The notes below the pieces were generated by a model, which made no database searches, had not been told where the DNA came from, and worked only from the letters and a program-made list of their open reading frames with translations. A stretch of 64,000 nt of DNA, taken from contig CM033119.1 of assembly GCA_019321725.1 (NCBI GenBank), positions 3,621,865 to 3,685,864 of the forward strand, in the 5' to 3' direction. The position numbers were made by a program, and so were the translations under genes. The DNA is from Paulownia fortunei (lineage: Eukaryota > Streptophyta > Magnoliopsida > Lamiales > Paulowniaceae). Shown one piece after another: positions 11,908-24,344 of this stretch; the stretch's first letter is position 1, and each line of letters opens with the position of its first letter.

Positions 11908-14900
11908 CATAGAAAAAATCTATGATTAAGGTTTTTAGAACCAAATTTTGTACTATATCATATGTATTGAGAGATAATCACATGGATACTATATTCACTC
12001 AATTTTTGTGCAAGTTTTTTTTTTCTTATTATTATTAATATGGTGGTGGCCTTTTTTAACAAAATAAATTGTCAAATACATTTGTTTTCTAACAGAATAA
12101 CCCTATTACAAAATTTGGTAATTGTACAATTTTGACTAGCTTAGTTGAAGTAAAAGAAAAACTTCCAGTTTATAAATGTTATATGATGACTGTCAAAAAA
12201 ATTAATTTGCATTACAATTAGAGTTGAATGGATAATTATTCTGGCATAATTTTGCCAATTTCCATACCTAAGACTCTCAAATTATGAAATTCACAAATGA
12301 AAACTTCTAATTAATCAAGACATAAAGAGTGATATAATAGACGGTTTATTATTTGTTGATTTTTTTATTAAAAGAAAAGCATATTTATAAAAACAAATGT
12401 AGAAAGTTTAATATCCTTCGGCTTCTTGTTGACTTTTGTTTACAAAAGAAAAGCATTTTATAAAAATAAATGTAGAAACGTGGATATTCTTAAGTTTATA
12501 AGAAATAACTCATTAGCTAATAATATCTCGGCCAAGTGGTGAATAAAAAGATCTTGAGTTTGAGTCCATTTAATACGAGTATTTTTGTCCAATTTTTCTT
12601 TAAATATATATTTTGATTACAATTATGACTATTTTAATTAGGATATGTAACGACTTGTATAATTAATCATTTTTTTGGGGGCAAAATATATAAAATTCCC
12701 CAGAACTTTACCACTTTACCTATGATCCCAAATATCCCCTCAACTTATAAATGTAATACATACCTCTTGAATTATATATTTATTTCAAACTAACCCTTAA
12801 TGCAATTAATTTATATATTTTTAATTTATTTTAAATATTTTACATCCCAAATTCAATTTAATTATTTTTTAAATTATATATTTTTTAAAAAATAATTAGT
12901 AACTTAATTAATTTAAATTTTAAAAACTAAAGTAATAACTGAGTACTATAAATACTCAAAAAATATTAAACATAAAAAAATATTTTGATTAATTGAATTC
13001 AAAATAAAATATTAACTATTTAATTTAAATGAATTTTAAACTCTTTTGGATAAAATAAATTAGTATGTCTTTGTTGATATTTAGATATATATTTATATAT
13101 TTTTTAAATTGAACAAAGATATATTTCATTTAATTTTTGATTGTTTTGAATCAGAATGCATAAATTATTTCTACTCAATTATATATATCTAATTTAAATT
13201 TACAAAAATATACTTATTTATCTTTATCCAAAATTGTTTAAAATTCATTTAAATTAAATAATTAATATTTTATTTTGAATTCAAATAATTAAAATACTTG
13301 TGTCATGTTTAATATGTTTTTCCGTATTTATTATACTTTTTTATCACTTTAATTTTTTAAAATTTGAATTACTTAAGTTATTAATTGCTTTAAAAAAATA
13401 TATAAATTTAAAATTAAATTTGGAATATAAAATATTTAAAATAAATTAAAAACTACATAAATTGATTGTATTAATGACAATTTGATTTGAACATTTAATT
13501 TAGTGGGTTAAATTTGCAAGTTCGCGGATATATTTTTTTTCTTTAAAGGAAAAAAGAAATAACTCATCTTAAATAATACACACTTCTTAATAAATACACG
13601 CATTGATTTCAACTTGGTGCATTTTTCGAGAATCTGTGGGGTCAATGCAATGCATAATGGCTGAATAGTTTAATTGGTAATGAACCTAGTATTTGGACAA
13701 TTTGGTACAAATACGGATCGTAAATTCTGATTAAGGAAGAATATTGTCATCTACGGTCACATGAAAAGATGCTTATGTTTAATCCTTTCCTGGGCTTATG
13801 GCGGGTATTAGGACTGTAAATGGGTCGGGGCATGATTATATAGGAGACAACAAACAAGATTCTCTCGTTGGAGAAGACATTAGTCACATTACTATGATTT
13901 TGTGCATTTTATTTGTCCGAATGCTACCCGATAACTAGGGTCAGTCTATGATTATAAACGGGTCCGGGTCTGGACAACTTCATGGAGTGGCCCAACCAAA
14001 TACCAAGTTAAGTTAAAGTTACATGGGTTTTAAATTGGGTTAAAAAGAGGTCCAACATAATTTTTTCATACTCTTTATTTGTTTCAGTAGTTTGGGCCCA
14101 ATAAAAAGTCTCCACATCGAAATGCCCAACCCGAATTCAAATCACTAATTTATTTAGAAAAGGAGAAATGTAAATAGTTATTTCTCTTGTATGCTTATAA
14201 TATTTTTAAATGAAAGTTTCTATTCTAAATTTTATTGTATTTTTTATTCTATTGCACTATTTATTTATGTTTACCTCTTATGAACAAACTTTTTACACAT
14301 AACGAGTAATTAATTTGATTTAATAAAATTTATAATAGAAAATCGTCTGTGATAAATTTTTTCTTGAGCATTATATTAAAATTGTCCGAGGTCCAATTTA
14401 CTAGTAGAGTAAGCTATAATTGTCCCCAGGACGAATAGAGAATAATCTTCTTTTTTTGTGGTAAAGTTCTGATGAGCCAAGTGTCATGATTATCAAAGGA
14501 ATTGAAGAAGGAATCAACCTGGGGAGTTATTGGATCATCTAAATTGGTTCCATACGATTTTAACTCTTAAGATAAAATGACGTCGTTGCGAGAAAGAGCA
14601 GGCATCATACAGAGAACCACGTAAAGACGACACGTGCCAAGCATGGGCCAACCCACTCACATTCCCGAATGAACGGGGATTGTTGTAACTAAGTTTTATT
14701 TGGCGGGTCTTAAAGTCCTGCCGGTGGATTCAGGTGATCCATGGGGTGGGTGGGGTGATGTTTCAAAATTTAATTTGTTAAGAATTAGGTATTATAATCA
14801 ATATTTTTAAAATCACATTAGGTGGTTCAATCGATTTGATTATATTGATGTTCAGTCTGAATTAATTTTAAATAATTATTTTTTAGTTCAATTATTCAAA

Positions 14901-15862
14901 AATTGACCAAATTGATTTATTTTTTTTGAAGAAATTTAAAATATTAAATTTGGTATTTTATTATATATATGTATTATTTGAATATTGAGTTTTATTATTA
15001 AATATTATTTATTGATTATATTTTTTTTATTTTAAAATGTATTGTATAACAAGTAGTGTATTATATTACTATTTTATATAATATAATAAATGATATAGTT
15101 AATTTTTAATAAATTGGTTGAACTGACAATTAAACAGGTTCGACCAATTAAACCGCTAATTAACAACAAAATAAATTTAATTACCAATCCAATTATAAAA
15201 AATATTGATTACTACTATTTGAGTTGAATAGTAATAATGTGAGTCATTTTATAATGAAAAAAATATTAATAGAACTACAGGGTTGGATAATAAAAAGTCA
15301 ATAATTTTCTAAAAGATTGACGAATGTATAATTCATCCAATAATTACAAAATTATTTTGGTACTGAAACTTGTACTGAAATCCAGAAAGAATGATCATCA
15401 ATTAGTATAAATATAATCTTTCTCAAAGCATATAGATACTGTGACCAATAATTTCAATTTGGCTTGTATAAAAGCAATATTTTCTTTTTTTTTTTTTCTT
15501 TTTTCTTTTTGGTTAAATATAGTCTGTCACTTGGTAGCATATTGTGTGTTCAACTTTTCAATTATAAAATGGACGCTTTTGCTATTGGTTGAGTGCGCCT
15601 CCAATCCAATGATTAGGGAGGCAGAGAGACAAGTAGCACTTCTTCTATTATTGTCTGTGCTCACTATCCAATGCATTTTGCATGACAGCCACGTTGTAGA
15701 CCTACATTGGATGATTGTTCCTACTGTTGCCACTTACAATGAGATTAACTTAAATTATACTATCAAAAACTGCCTGTTTGATGGGGAAGAAAGCAACAAA
15801 CTTAATTAAAAAAGTTGAGGGTGCCCACATGCAAGATCAATTCCAGGGGAAGATCATGTCAC
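11908..15862 (+). repeat. Second intergenic unit of the tandem DUF241 duplication
   Basis: No gene. Copy of 7333-10927, with the same 3' flank, the same GC-richer block at 14576-14680 (ACGTCGTTGCG, CCACGTAAAGACGACACGTG) and the same promoter-proximal sequence. It carries the foldback insertion at about 12672-13545 and lacks the MITE present at 9043-9375. Confidence 0.8.
12672..13545. mobile_element. Foldback (long inverted repeat) element
   Basis: Absent from the same position in the sister unit (near 8090-8100), so it is an insertion of about 0.87 kb. The left arm (about 12790-13077) is the inverted copy of the right arm (about 13204-13500). Shared words include 'gaattcaaaataaaatatt' and 'ttaatttaaatgaattttaaac', read on opposite strands in the two arms. 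The loop is about 125 bases. Arms look around 80% alike by eye. No coding frame. Outer ends (ggggcaaaatatat on the left, atatattttttttc on the right) are also roughly inverted. The target duplication is not clear. Confidence 0.75.
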
Positions 15863-15870
15863 TATAAATA
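15863..15870 (+). promoter_or_regulatory. TATA box of DUF241 copy 3
   Basis: TATAAATA in an identical 24-base context to copy 2, 94 bases upstream of the ATG of the broken copy 3. The promoter is preserved although the reading frame is broken. Confidence 0.65.
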
Positions 15871-15956
15871 AACTCACCAAATTCTCACTTTTTCATCTCA
15901 AAACTTCAGCAGCTTTCATCAATTAGCCTTGGAAACAAAAACATTTGAGTCCAAAA

Positions 15957-16851
15957 ATGGCAACCCACAAACCCATTTTAGGTCCGTTAGCTTGCCTTCA
16001 AGATTACATCCCATCAATCCCACAAATTTTGAAGCCGAGCTACAAAAGCTCAAATCTTGGCACATTTCTGGTCTTCCAAAGACAGTTCCCGTTAGCTCGG
16101 AAGCCATTCAATCTGGTCTTCTGGGGCTTGCAGAATTGTACAATTCTGTTCAGGGACTGGCACAATCTCCAGCCAATGTTCTTCAACACCATCAAGATGA
16201 TGCAAAAGCAAGGGAAGAATCACTTTCGGGCTCGGTCGAGATGCTGGATGCTTGCAGCACCATCAGAGAACTGTTTCAAATGATCAAGGAAAATGTTCAG
16301 TCCCTTCAATCAACACTGCGCCGCAAGGGCCTGGATTCCTGCATTCAAAACGATATGTCTACATATTTCTGCTCCAGAAAGAGAACGAACAAATGCATAG
16401 CCAAGACCCTCAAAACACTCAAGAATTTGGAGCACATGAGGAATAATGGATCAAATCTTTCAGTAAATACAGATGGCAGTTTCACAAGTGTGTTCAGAGA
16501 ATTGACAGGAGTTACCATTGCAATTTTCAAGAGTATTCTAGTGTTCTTGTCTTGGCCAATATCCAGGCCCGGGGCTGGTCTTTGGTTTCCAAGCTGATGC
16601 ACACAAAATCTGTGGCTTCTGGCAGAGAAAATGATGTTGTAAATGAGGTTGGGAATGTGGACTTTGCTCTCAGCTCTCTTCATGGGAAAATGAGAAGCAA
16701 TGGAGCTACGGTTCTTGAGGTGCAAATGGTGCAAAAAGGGTTGCAAAATCTTGATGCCATGGTCGAAGTATTTGAGGAAGGATTGGAAATATTATTCAGG
16801 CAATTGGTTCAAAGTAGAGTTACACTTCTTAACATTCTTACTGATCATTAA
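15957..16851 (+). pseudogene. DUF241 array copy 3, two frameshifts
   Basis: Homologous to copies 1 and 2 over its full length, but not readable in one frame from its ATG. Break one: at 15964-15966 three C replace the four of copy 2, so the ATG at 15957 leads into a wrong frame after three codons. Break two: at about 16571-16577 one base is missing against copies 1 and 2, so the family frame (from HFRSVSLPSR to ILVFLSWPISRPG) stops at 16597 while the remainder (WSLVSKLMHTKSVASGR to TLLNILTDH) continues in another frame to 16851. The C-terminal part is diverged from copies 1 and 2 (NVDFALSSLHGKM). An in-frame entry to the main segment would need TTG. It is most likely a pseudogene; two assembly errors are the alternative. 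Confidence 0.8.
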
Positions 16852-18779
16852 GATAGAAAATTTTATCCATGTTAATAATATGTTGAGAATTAGATGTAAA
16901 GTGGGATCAATGGATCATATACTATAATTGACTCATTATTTATTTTCAGTTACACCATTTGTTTATTTGTTCTTCAACTCAATAGTATGCACGTTATCTT
17001 TCAGAATCATCGGGTTATAAGAATATTCTATAAAATCCTAGAATTTGGTTTTACCTCCAATTTTCCGCTTCAAATCTCCTCTTTCATTTTTTCTATTTCA
17101 CTTTATATTTTAATTAAAATATACGACACATGTCCATAAAATAAATGTGTTATTGATTATTTGATCATAATTTATGTCATGAAAATGAATCCAAACAATA
17201 GAATACAAATAGAATGGGAAAAATAAAATAGAGAATTCAAAGCCTCAATTTTCATTCTGGAAAATGGCCTAATTAACTGGCTGAGAATTTGACCGCATTT
17301 CGAGTTCAAGGTCCCTCACTATAATGTGTCACTTATTTTATAATGCACCCGCAAAATGTGTATAATTTATTAAATTTATATTTTAAAAAATATTTTATAC
17401 ATTCAATCTAAAAGGTAAGCATATTTATGTTGAAAATTGGACCGGACCAATTAATTCAATCGGTTCAATCAAAAACTAGAGTTCAGTCCACTCCAGTTAA
17501 TGGTACAAAATTAAAAATTTGGTTTGATCGATTTAAATTTTTTTATTTGTTTTTCAAAAAAATAAATTTAATATTTTATTATATTTATATGGTTATTTGA
17601 TTTAGTATTTTGTTAGATGGATTTTTTAGATAGGTGTTTATCTTTTTTTATATTTAAAATATTTTAAATAATAATTAATTTATTATATTATTATTTTACA
17701 TAATATAATAAAAATATATAATTAATTTTTATTAAATTGGTCCAATTGTCGATTGAACCGGATCGATCGATTTAACCACTAATCGTTAAAAATATCAATT
17801 TGGCCATACTGGTCCAAACTCGATTTAGCCATATCTAATTGATTATATTGCAATTGATATTATAATTGCATATGATTATTTTTGAATTGTATACTGATAA
17901 ATATAATTTACTTTTTATATAATTAATTTGATTAATTTGAATTTAATCAAATCAATCCACACTAAAATTTCCACGTGGGAGTTGTCAACCAATAATTGGA
18001 ATCCGCGAAAGCCTATAGCCCCTCAGCCTCTTTTGCTAGGCTTCAACATTGGGCCAAAAGTAAATTGGTTCCCGTCTAATTTTGCTCACTACAACTGCCT
18101 CCTTTATCTCAATGTTTTGGGTCTACAATTTTTGTGAAGCCAGAAAAAAAAATAAAAAAAAAGATAATGATAACAACAATAATAAAGAAAATCATGAAAA
18201 ATCAAATTTCATTTATCTTTTTAGAAAATAAAAAAGCAGTAATTTCAATTACTTTTGTGAATCTACTTAGGTATCATTAAAAAACTAAAGGAAATGAATA
18301 TAAAATTATGCACATTCTATTTTAATCATACAAACAATTTTTTTACGCTTTTTATTACTTTTTTTTTTCCTTTGAAATCAAAAATCCAACAAAGAATAAA
18401 ATATTTTTATATAGTATAATTTAGAGTGTATTTGGATGAACTTATAAACTTCTTAAAATATTTTATAAAAAATTTACAAGATATTTTAAAATATTTGGTA
18501 AAAATTTTAATTGAAGTGCTTAGAAGCTTCCAAAATTAGATATTAGAATCTTTGAAAAAGGTAAGGAGTTTTTATTTTTTTTTTAAGATTTTAACAAACT
18601 TTTTTAATATTAGCCATATTAATTATAAAATTATCATTACTAATATTTTATAAGTTTCATAATTTTATTTTATCTAAATACTTTAAGAAAGTATTTTTAA
18701 AATAATTCAACAATTTATAAACTCTAAAAATATTTTATAAAATATAGAATTTTTTGCTTAATTAAGGTTAATACGACAA

Positions 18780-19025
18780 AGTGCGTGATAAATTAATCAT
18801 GAGCCACTAAGAGGAGTGTATAATGATTAACGAATGCAATGTATAATGGTATAATAGTTTTAATTGGTGATTGGCTGGATGCCAGATTTTGTTTCAATTA
18901 AGGTACATACGGATTCCAAACCTTAATGGCAGAACAACATTGTAATGTACATGTACGGTACTCACATACATGCATCATGCATGCATGGCAAAAGCTTAAT
19001 TAATTTCCTCCGATGCCGGCGAGTA
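18780..19025 (+). repeat. Diverged copy of the DUF241 downstream block
   Basis: Shares ordered words with 8200-8450 and 13600-13830: 'gcaatg.ataatgg', 'taattggt', 'acatacggat', 'attgt.atgtacggta' and 'cg.gtat.tag.c'. The similarity is patchy, so it would date from an earlier duplication than the one that made copy 2. Confidence 0.5.
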
Positions 19026-19299
19026 TCTAGTCCTTAGTCCCCATGATGCTGTAGGGGACAACCAACAGGATTGAACATGAATCACATGATTGATATTTCC
19101 TGCTAATTTTTGTTTCTTTGCCGACACAAAGAGTGATTACAATGATGAATGATTGTAAATGAGTCGGCACAAATACATACACATCCACCTAAATGTATTT
19201 TTCTAGGGCAATATTATGTTGGTTGAATTTACACCAAATATGCATATGAAACTCTATATATAGGGGTCAAATGGTGTAAAGTTCGAATCGACATACTGT

Positions 19300-19560
19300 G
19301 GTTTAAGTTTGAATTTTTATAAAATTTTAAAATTATATTTAAATTTAATTTAATTGTTAATCGAATCAACCTAGTAAGAACTTTAATCAAGTAAAACTAG
19401 AATTAAATTCGAATGACTTGATTTTTTTATACATATTTTATTATTTTTTTTATTAATAGGGACAAGTTCAAATCGAATTTCATATCTTATCGAATGAAAA
19501 AATATATTCAAATTTAATTAATTTATTATATTTAACGAGTTGAGTATTGTTATTTTCGGT
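19300..19560. repeat. Dispersed AT-rich repeat (also at 61000-61235)
   Basis: The two stretches share the words 'cttgat.tttt.tac.catatttt', 'tcgaattt' and 'ttatcgaa.gaaaaaatata' in the same order. No coding frame. Probably a MITE family; the ends were not resolved. Confidence 0.45.
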
Positions 19561-20373
19561 CCTGTCTGCATATGCCACCAATAAAGCTATTAGAAGTGCT
19601 ATTAAATTCCAAATGTTATTGTTTCCATTATTGTTTGGCTATTTTTCTATTTTTTTATTTATCTTTGAACTAATTTTAAGTATTATTATTGTATTAGTCT
19701 TTTGACCGGGAAAAAAATTACACAATTGCTTAATTAGTTATGGGTAATTTGAGCCAAAATATAAAATATTTTGAGTCTATTTATCAAAATCCATGAGCCG
19801 ATGACAGATAAATTAATGAAGCTGATGAGCTGGGTGGACCTAGAATTCTCAATTGAACTCCAACCAAAATTATAGGTTAGGTTACTATGTAGATTGCTGA
19901 TAATCTAAAAATTGGTTCGACCCTAACTCACAAAATAGATTGCGTTCATACTTCATAATATTTAATTCAGAGTCCCTTTTCCCAGAACCTGGACCATATC
20001 TGAGCCCAGACTTGCGCTATTGCGCAATTAGGATGGGAAAAATTCTATTGTCGCAACCAGTTACCTTAACTTATTATGATTTTCATGCCTTTGCTGTCTT
20101 GAACCAGATTGAAGCAGTTTCACTTCAGGAAGTTCGCAATGTTGTATCAAACTTGGCAAAATTCTAGTTGAACGAAGAAAGATTGTTCGAAACGGGAAAA
20201 AGAAGTGATAAATAGGGAAAGGTACGAACAAATATGTATTATATAACTGATTATATTATATTTTTATTTGAGATAAAGTACTAATATTTATGTATATGCA
20301 TGACATGTTTGCTTTATTATACATCTATTTATATAAGGATAAATTAATGAATACATTAAGAGCAGAAAGATCT

Positions 20374-23300
20374 TCATCTATCCATCCAGATCACACACCT
20401 GAGGCTCTTTCCTTCAAGTAGTAAATCGAAAGCTTTGTTGATGTCTTGGAAACCAACCTCATGCGTCACAAACTTATCAAGTTCCAGTTCCTGCACATAC
20501 ATAAATACACTGCTCATGCACATGCCCAAGCTCAATCAAAGACAAAGAGAAAGGTGAAAGGATCAATGCAAACTTTGAACTACCTTGTCCATGTATCGTT
20601 TAATGAGGATAGGTATGTCAGATTTCGGTTTGAGACCTCCAAACAAAGATCCCATGATAGTTTTTCCAAGATGAAGGACATCAAAAGAGCTGAATGTCAA
20701 CTGTGCACCAGGTTTGTCCACCCCAAGCACGACTGTCTTACCCCATCCCTAAAAATAGATAGCAGGAGATCAGACACAGGAAAGTGAAACCAAAAACTAC
20801 TTTACTAATCATTTGATAAGTCAGATATTGAGAAACATAGGACTAGAGGAATTCGGAAGACTAGTTAGGTTTGTAGTGAAGTTTACAGCACAAAATTGAG
20901 GAGAATTATTTAAACTATACAGCTACAAGTAACAGTGAATAGCCAGAGATCCAGGAAAGTAGATAAAAAATGGGATGGTGGTGGCGTTCTTTTTTCCATC
21001 TTTTTTGGGGGTGGGGATGGGGAAACATGCATTCAAAAAGGTATATTAGTCCCGATAAAATGTCTCAAGGGTCTGTGACAAAGCAGAGTAGAAACCTTCC
21101 GGCAGCAATCAAATGCTTCCTCAACCAAGGATGCCTTTCCCACACATTCAAAGCAGTAGTCTGCTCCTCCAGCAGTCATCTCATTTATGATCTGAAAATA
21201 GAATGCAGAACAAAACTTGATAAATTTTGAAGCAAGCCTGAGATGAAAAACTTATCTGGCTCACAGATCTAGGTCGTCGTCATTTGACAAAGCAAAATAG
21301 ATCACCTATTACAAAAGATGAAAGCCTCGCGGTTTCTAGCTAAAACTAGTTTTAAATTATTTCATGAGAGAATTTGTACCATTTCTTAAAACTAATTGAA
21401 AAATCACTGGATCAATTCGAGGAACATGTATATTTCTCAGTGGTAGTGCTATCAGAAGAGTTCGCACCCCAGAATAGAAAAACTATAACACTCAGATAAG
21501 AAAACTACCTGGCTTACACGTTTTTCTCCACAGCTCCTCGAGTCTACAAAATCAGTTACTCCAAATATTTTACCTGTATGGTGGAAAAACATAATTTAGT
21601 ACATATTACATATTAAGAGAATTTACTCTCCCAACAAATAGTTAATAAAAAGATGACCACAGGCTGTTTCAATTGGTGAAAGGCAAAGAGCAGCTATTGA
21701 GACAAGTATGCTGTTTTGTGCTTCTCTAAAAACAACCAATGAACTTACTTATTTCAAATTTTTCAGGGTTCACGTCAATGCCAATGATTTTAGCAGCTCC
21801 ACATAATCTTGCCCCTTCGGCAACCTTCAAAGAAACTCTAGTTTTTTATATTGCATCACATGAAAAAAGAACTAAAAGAGTATGAAACGTTCTTACTGCC
21901 AATCCTATTGATCCCAGACCAAAGATGGCAACTGTTGATCCTGCTTCAATATTTGCAGACTTCCAGGCAGCTCCTACACCTGAAAAATAAGTCACGTATT
22001 AAAAAGTCTACTTCAAATTCTGTCCATGAATCAAATGAAAGGATGTCATTTCATTTGAACATTGTGAGAATCAATAAAATGAATCCCCATATCAATTGAT
22101 AAAATGTCCATGCTCAACTCTGTATGTACCACTAAAATTGTAATCATCCTAGAACATAAAGCTTTTATTATCCATTTTTTCTGTGGCTACTGGATTAGCA
22201 CCTGAACTTTGACATATATAACAACAAATTTTAAGATTTAGACTTCACTGGCATATGCATCATATGAAGAAATAAGCTGATCTTAAGTGGGGAATTTAAT
22301 TATACTTTTTAATTCAATATTTATCTGCATTAACCCAAATGGGCATAAGTATACCTAGGCCTGCAAACTTGAACTTGAGATATGGGTTCGAGAAGTAACT
22401 AGTTCATCCTACTTCTCCACTTGGTCCAAACTGTTAAACCTAAGTTATCACATAATCCTAGAATTCCTACTTACAAGTAGGCATTCACTCCCCCACACTA
22501 CTTAGGCTAAGATGTGGAGTATTATGATAATCCCCAAAACCACCAAACAGTTGGTTATAAGGAACAAAGAGATGCCAATAGAAAAAATACTTGGGCATAA
22601 GAAGAGGACTCGCAACCAATCGAGAGTACAGATTCTATATTTTGAGCAAAGTTCGGGAAGTAATAAAATGCAAGCATCAAAAAATCCACCAAACCTGTTG
22701 ACGCTCCACAACTTAGGAGGCAAGCCCTGTTTGGAGGGATTGTTGGATCAATTTTTGTTACATTAGCAACATGCACAACTGTGTACTCTGAGAAACTAGA
22801 CACAAATAGGAAATGGTATAAAGTCTCTCCCTTTAGGTCAGTAAATCTGCTAGATCCATCATGCATCCAAGGAGAGACCTTGAATGGGAATTTTGAACAC
22901 AGGTTGCTCTTCTTGGATGTGCAATCAGTACATTGTGCACAATCTGGCAAAAATATTGGAATGACCATATCGCCTTCAACAAGCTCACTTACACCATCGC
23001 CAACGCTCTCAACAACACTTTAAGTGCAGAAACATCAAACAGTTAGAACGCTTATTTTTCATAAACTAATTCTACTCAAATGATGACTAAATAGACATAA
23101 CAATTATGCCAGCACCAAGAAAGATGTATTAAATATGCCCTGACTAAATAATACTAACAAATAAGCAATCCCAATTTATAGGAGCTCAAATCTCGCATTG
23201 TCGTTTAACTCCACTTGTAATATTACCCAAGAATATCCACTTGTATGATTGCTCACAAACATCCGCAATCACCACATAAACACAATCTTATCTTTCCAGA

Positions 23301-23878
23301 ATACAACTGGGAACTCATAGCCCCTCACCAATACTTCGTTTAAAAATTGGGAACCCTCAGGTAAACAATATGAAAATTACCCGACAGCTTCATGGCCCAA
23401 AATTCTTGGAAAACATGCTGGAGGGTCCTTCAAAAGGGGAGAAAATGAAAAAGAGAATCGCAGATTAAAGACAAAATTCACAAAACAAGCAGTTATCATA
23501 CACACTCAACGCCAGGGAAAACAATTGTTACATACTTTCAATTTCAAGAAAGTGACATCGCTGTAGCAGAGAGAAGTACATATGATTTTGATGCGAACTT
23601 CTCCAGATTTCGGAAGGCCCACAATCACTTCCTCTATCACCAGCTGCTCCCCAGCTTTCCTAGCCACCGCCGCTGCATGCCACCACCATTGACCACTTTT
23701 TTTACACACATAACACACACGTAATATATATATAAATATATAGATATATACACATGCATACAGCAATGAAGAGGGGTGTTAAGTGATCCATGTTTTGAGA
23801 TTGAATGTGTATTAACGCACCTCGGCATTTTATGGGCTTTCCGGCAGTTTTACTGGATTCAACCTCAGTGTTATCCAT
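20374..23878 (-). CDS. Alcohol dehydrogenase-like protein (ADH-like 7 type), gene 1
   Basis: Zinc- and NAD-dependent medium-chain dehydrogenase family member, 388 residues. Ten coding exons on the minus strand: 23878-23821, 23672-23536, 23427-23381, 23017-22695, 21979-21897, 21824-21749, 21573-21509, 21191-21096, 20748-20584, 20490-20374; all introns GT-AG. Catalytic zinc ligands are Cys55, His78 (GHEAVG) and Cys185 (LLSCG). Structural zinc ligands are Cys108, 111, 114 and 122. The coenzyme fold shows GLGSIG at 210-215 and Asp234, which favours NAD. The residue after catalytic Cys55 is Tyr56 (CYSD), where gene 2 has His (CHSD). No transit peptide or peroxisomal signal is seen, so a cytosolic location is likely. 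It resembles Arabidopsis ADH-like 7 (At5g42250). Substrate unknown. The frame is intact. Confidence 0.9.
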
Positions 23879-24344
23879 TTCAAGGTGAAAATGAAGAGAA
23901 GACTTCTCACTGGGAGTCTGCAGTCGCTTTTGGACTAAGATGAATGATTGGTGATTCTTGGTTGTTGAGCTAGGCTTAAATGCATCTCCTTTGACTACAG
24001 AGAAAAGTACAACGAAATTTTATTGATGGGTTTTTTTTTTTCATTTTTACTATAAAAGTAAAAAAAGAAATTAGAATTTGTCAACCACCCATCCGTGTAT
24101 AACAATATAACATGACATGACAAAGGTTGTACCAGTACCACTAAAGCTGACAAAGGTTGTACCAGTACCACTAAAGCTAATAGCCACGAGCAAAGACTTG
24201 TATGCCGGATAAGCCTACAAAACAAACAGTCCTTCCCAACCAGTCCTTCATAGTATCAAATGAGACTAATTTAACAAAAAATAATATTTTTAATTTAGAA
24301 TTAATCAAATATCATATATTGAGTTAGTGTTAAAAATATAAATA
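23879..24344 (-). promoter_or_regulatory. Upstream region of ADH gene 1
   Basis: Only about 470-600 bases separate the ATG from the transposon remnants. The stretch contains a perfect 30-bp tandem duplication and otherwise AT-rich DNA. No clear TATA box on the minus strand was identified. Confidence 0.4.
24118..24177. repeat. Perfect 30-bp tandem duplication upstream of ADH gene 1
   Basis: Two identical, directly abutting 30-base units (24118-24147 and 24148-24177) beginning TGACAAAGGTTGTACC, about 240-300 bases upstream of the ADH gene 1 ATG. The absence of any mismatch suggests a recent event. Confidence 0.9.

Larger units (their letters stand above)
16852..20373. other. Intergenic region downstream of the DUF241 array
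   Basis: No gene recognised; AT-rich with small repeats. 17440-17835 is a third copy of the repeat at 9950-10340. 18418-18690 has ends reading 'gtatttggatgaac' and, inverted, 'gtatttagataaa', suggesting a MITE. 18780-19025 resembles 8200-8450 of the duplicated unit (gaatgcaatg..ataatgg, tacggattc, 'gtatctagtcc' region) but is much more diverged, consistent with an older duplication that created the ancestral pair. 19300-19560 is related to 61000-61235. Confidence 0.5.

Noticed and set aside
15441..15809. 122-codon frame upstream of DUF241 copy 3
   Set aside because: Promoter DNA shared with copy 2, where the frame is not kept.
20446..20787. 113-codon plus-strand frame
   Set aside because: Opposite strand of the last two exons of ADH gene 1.
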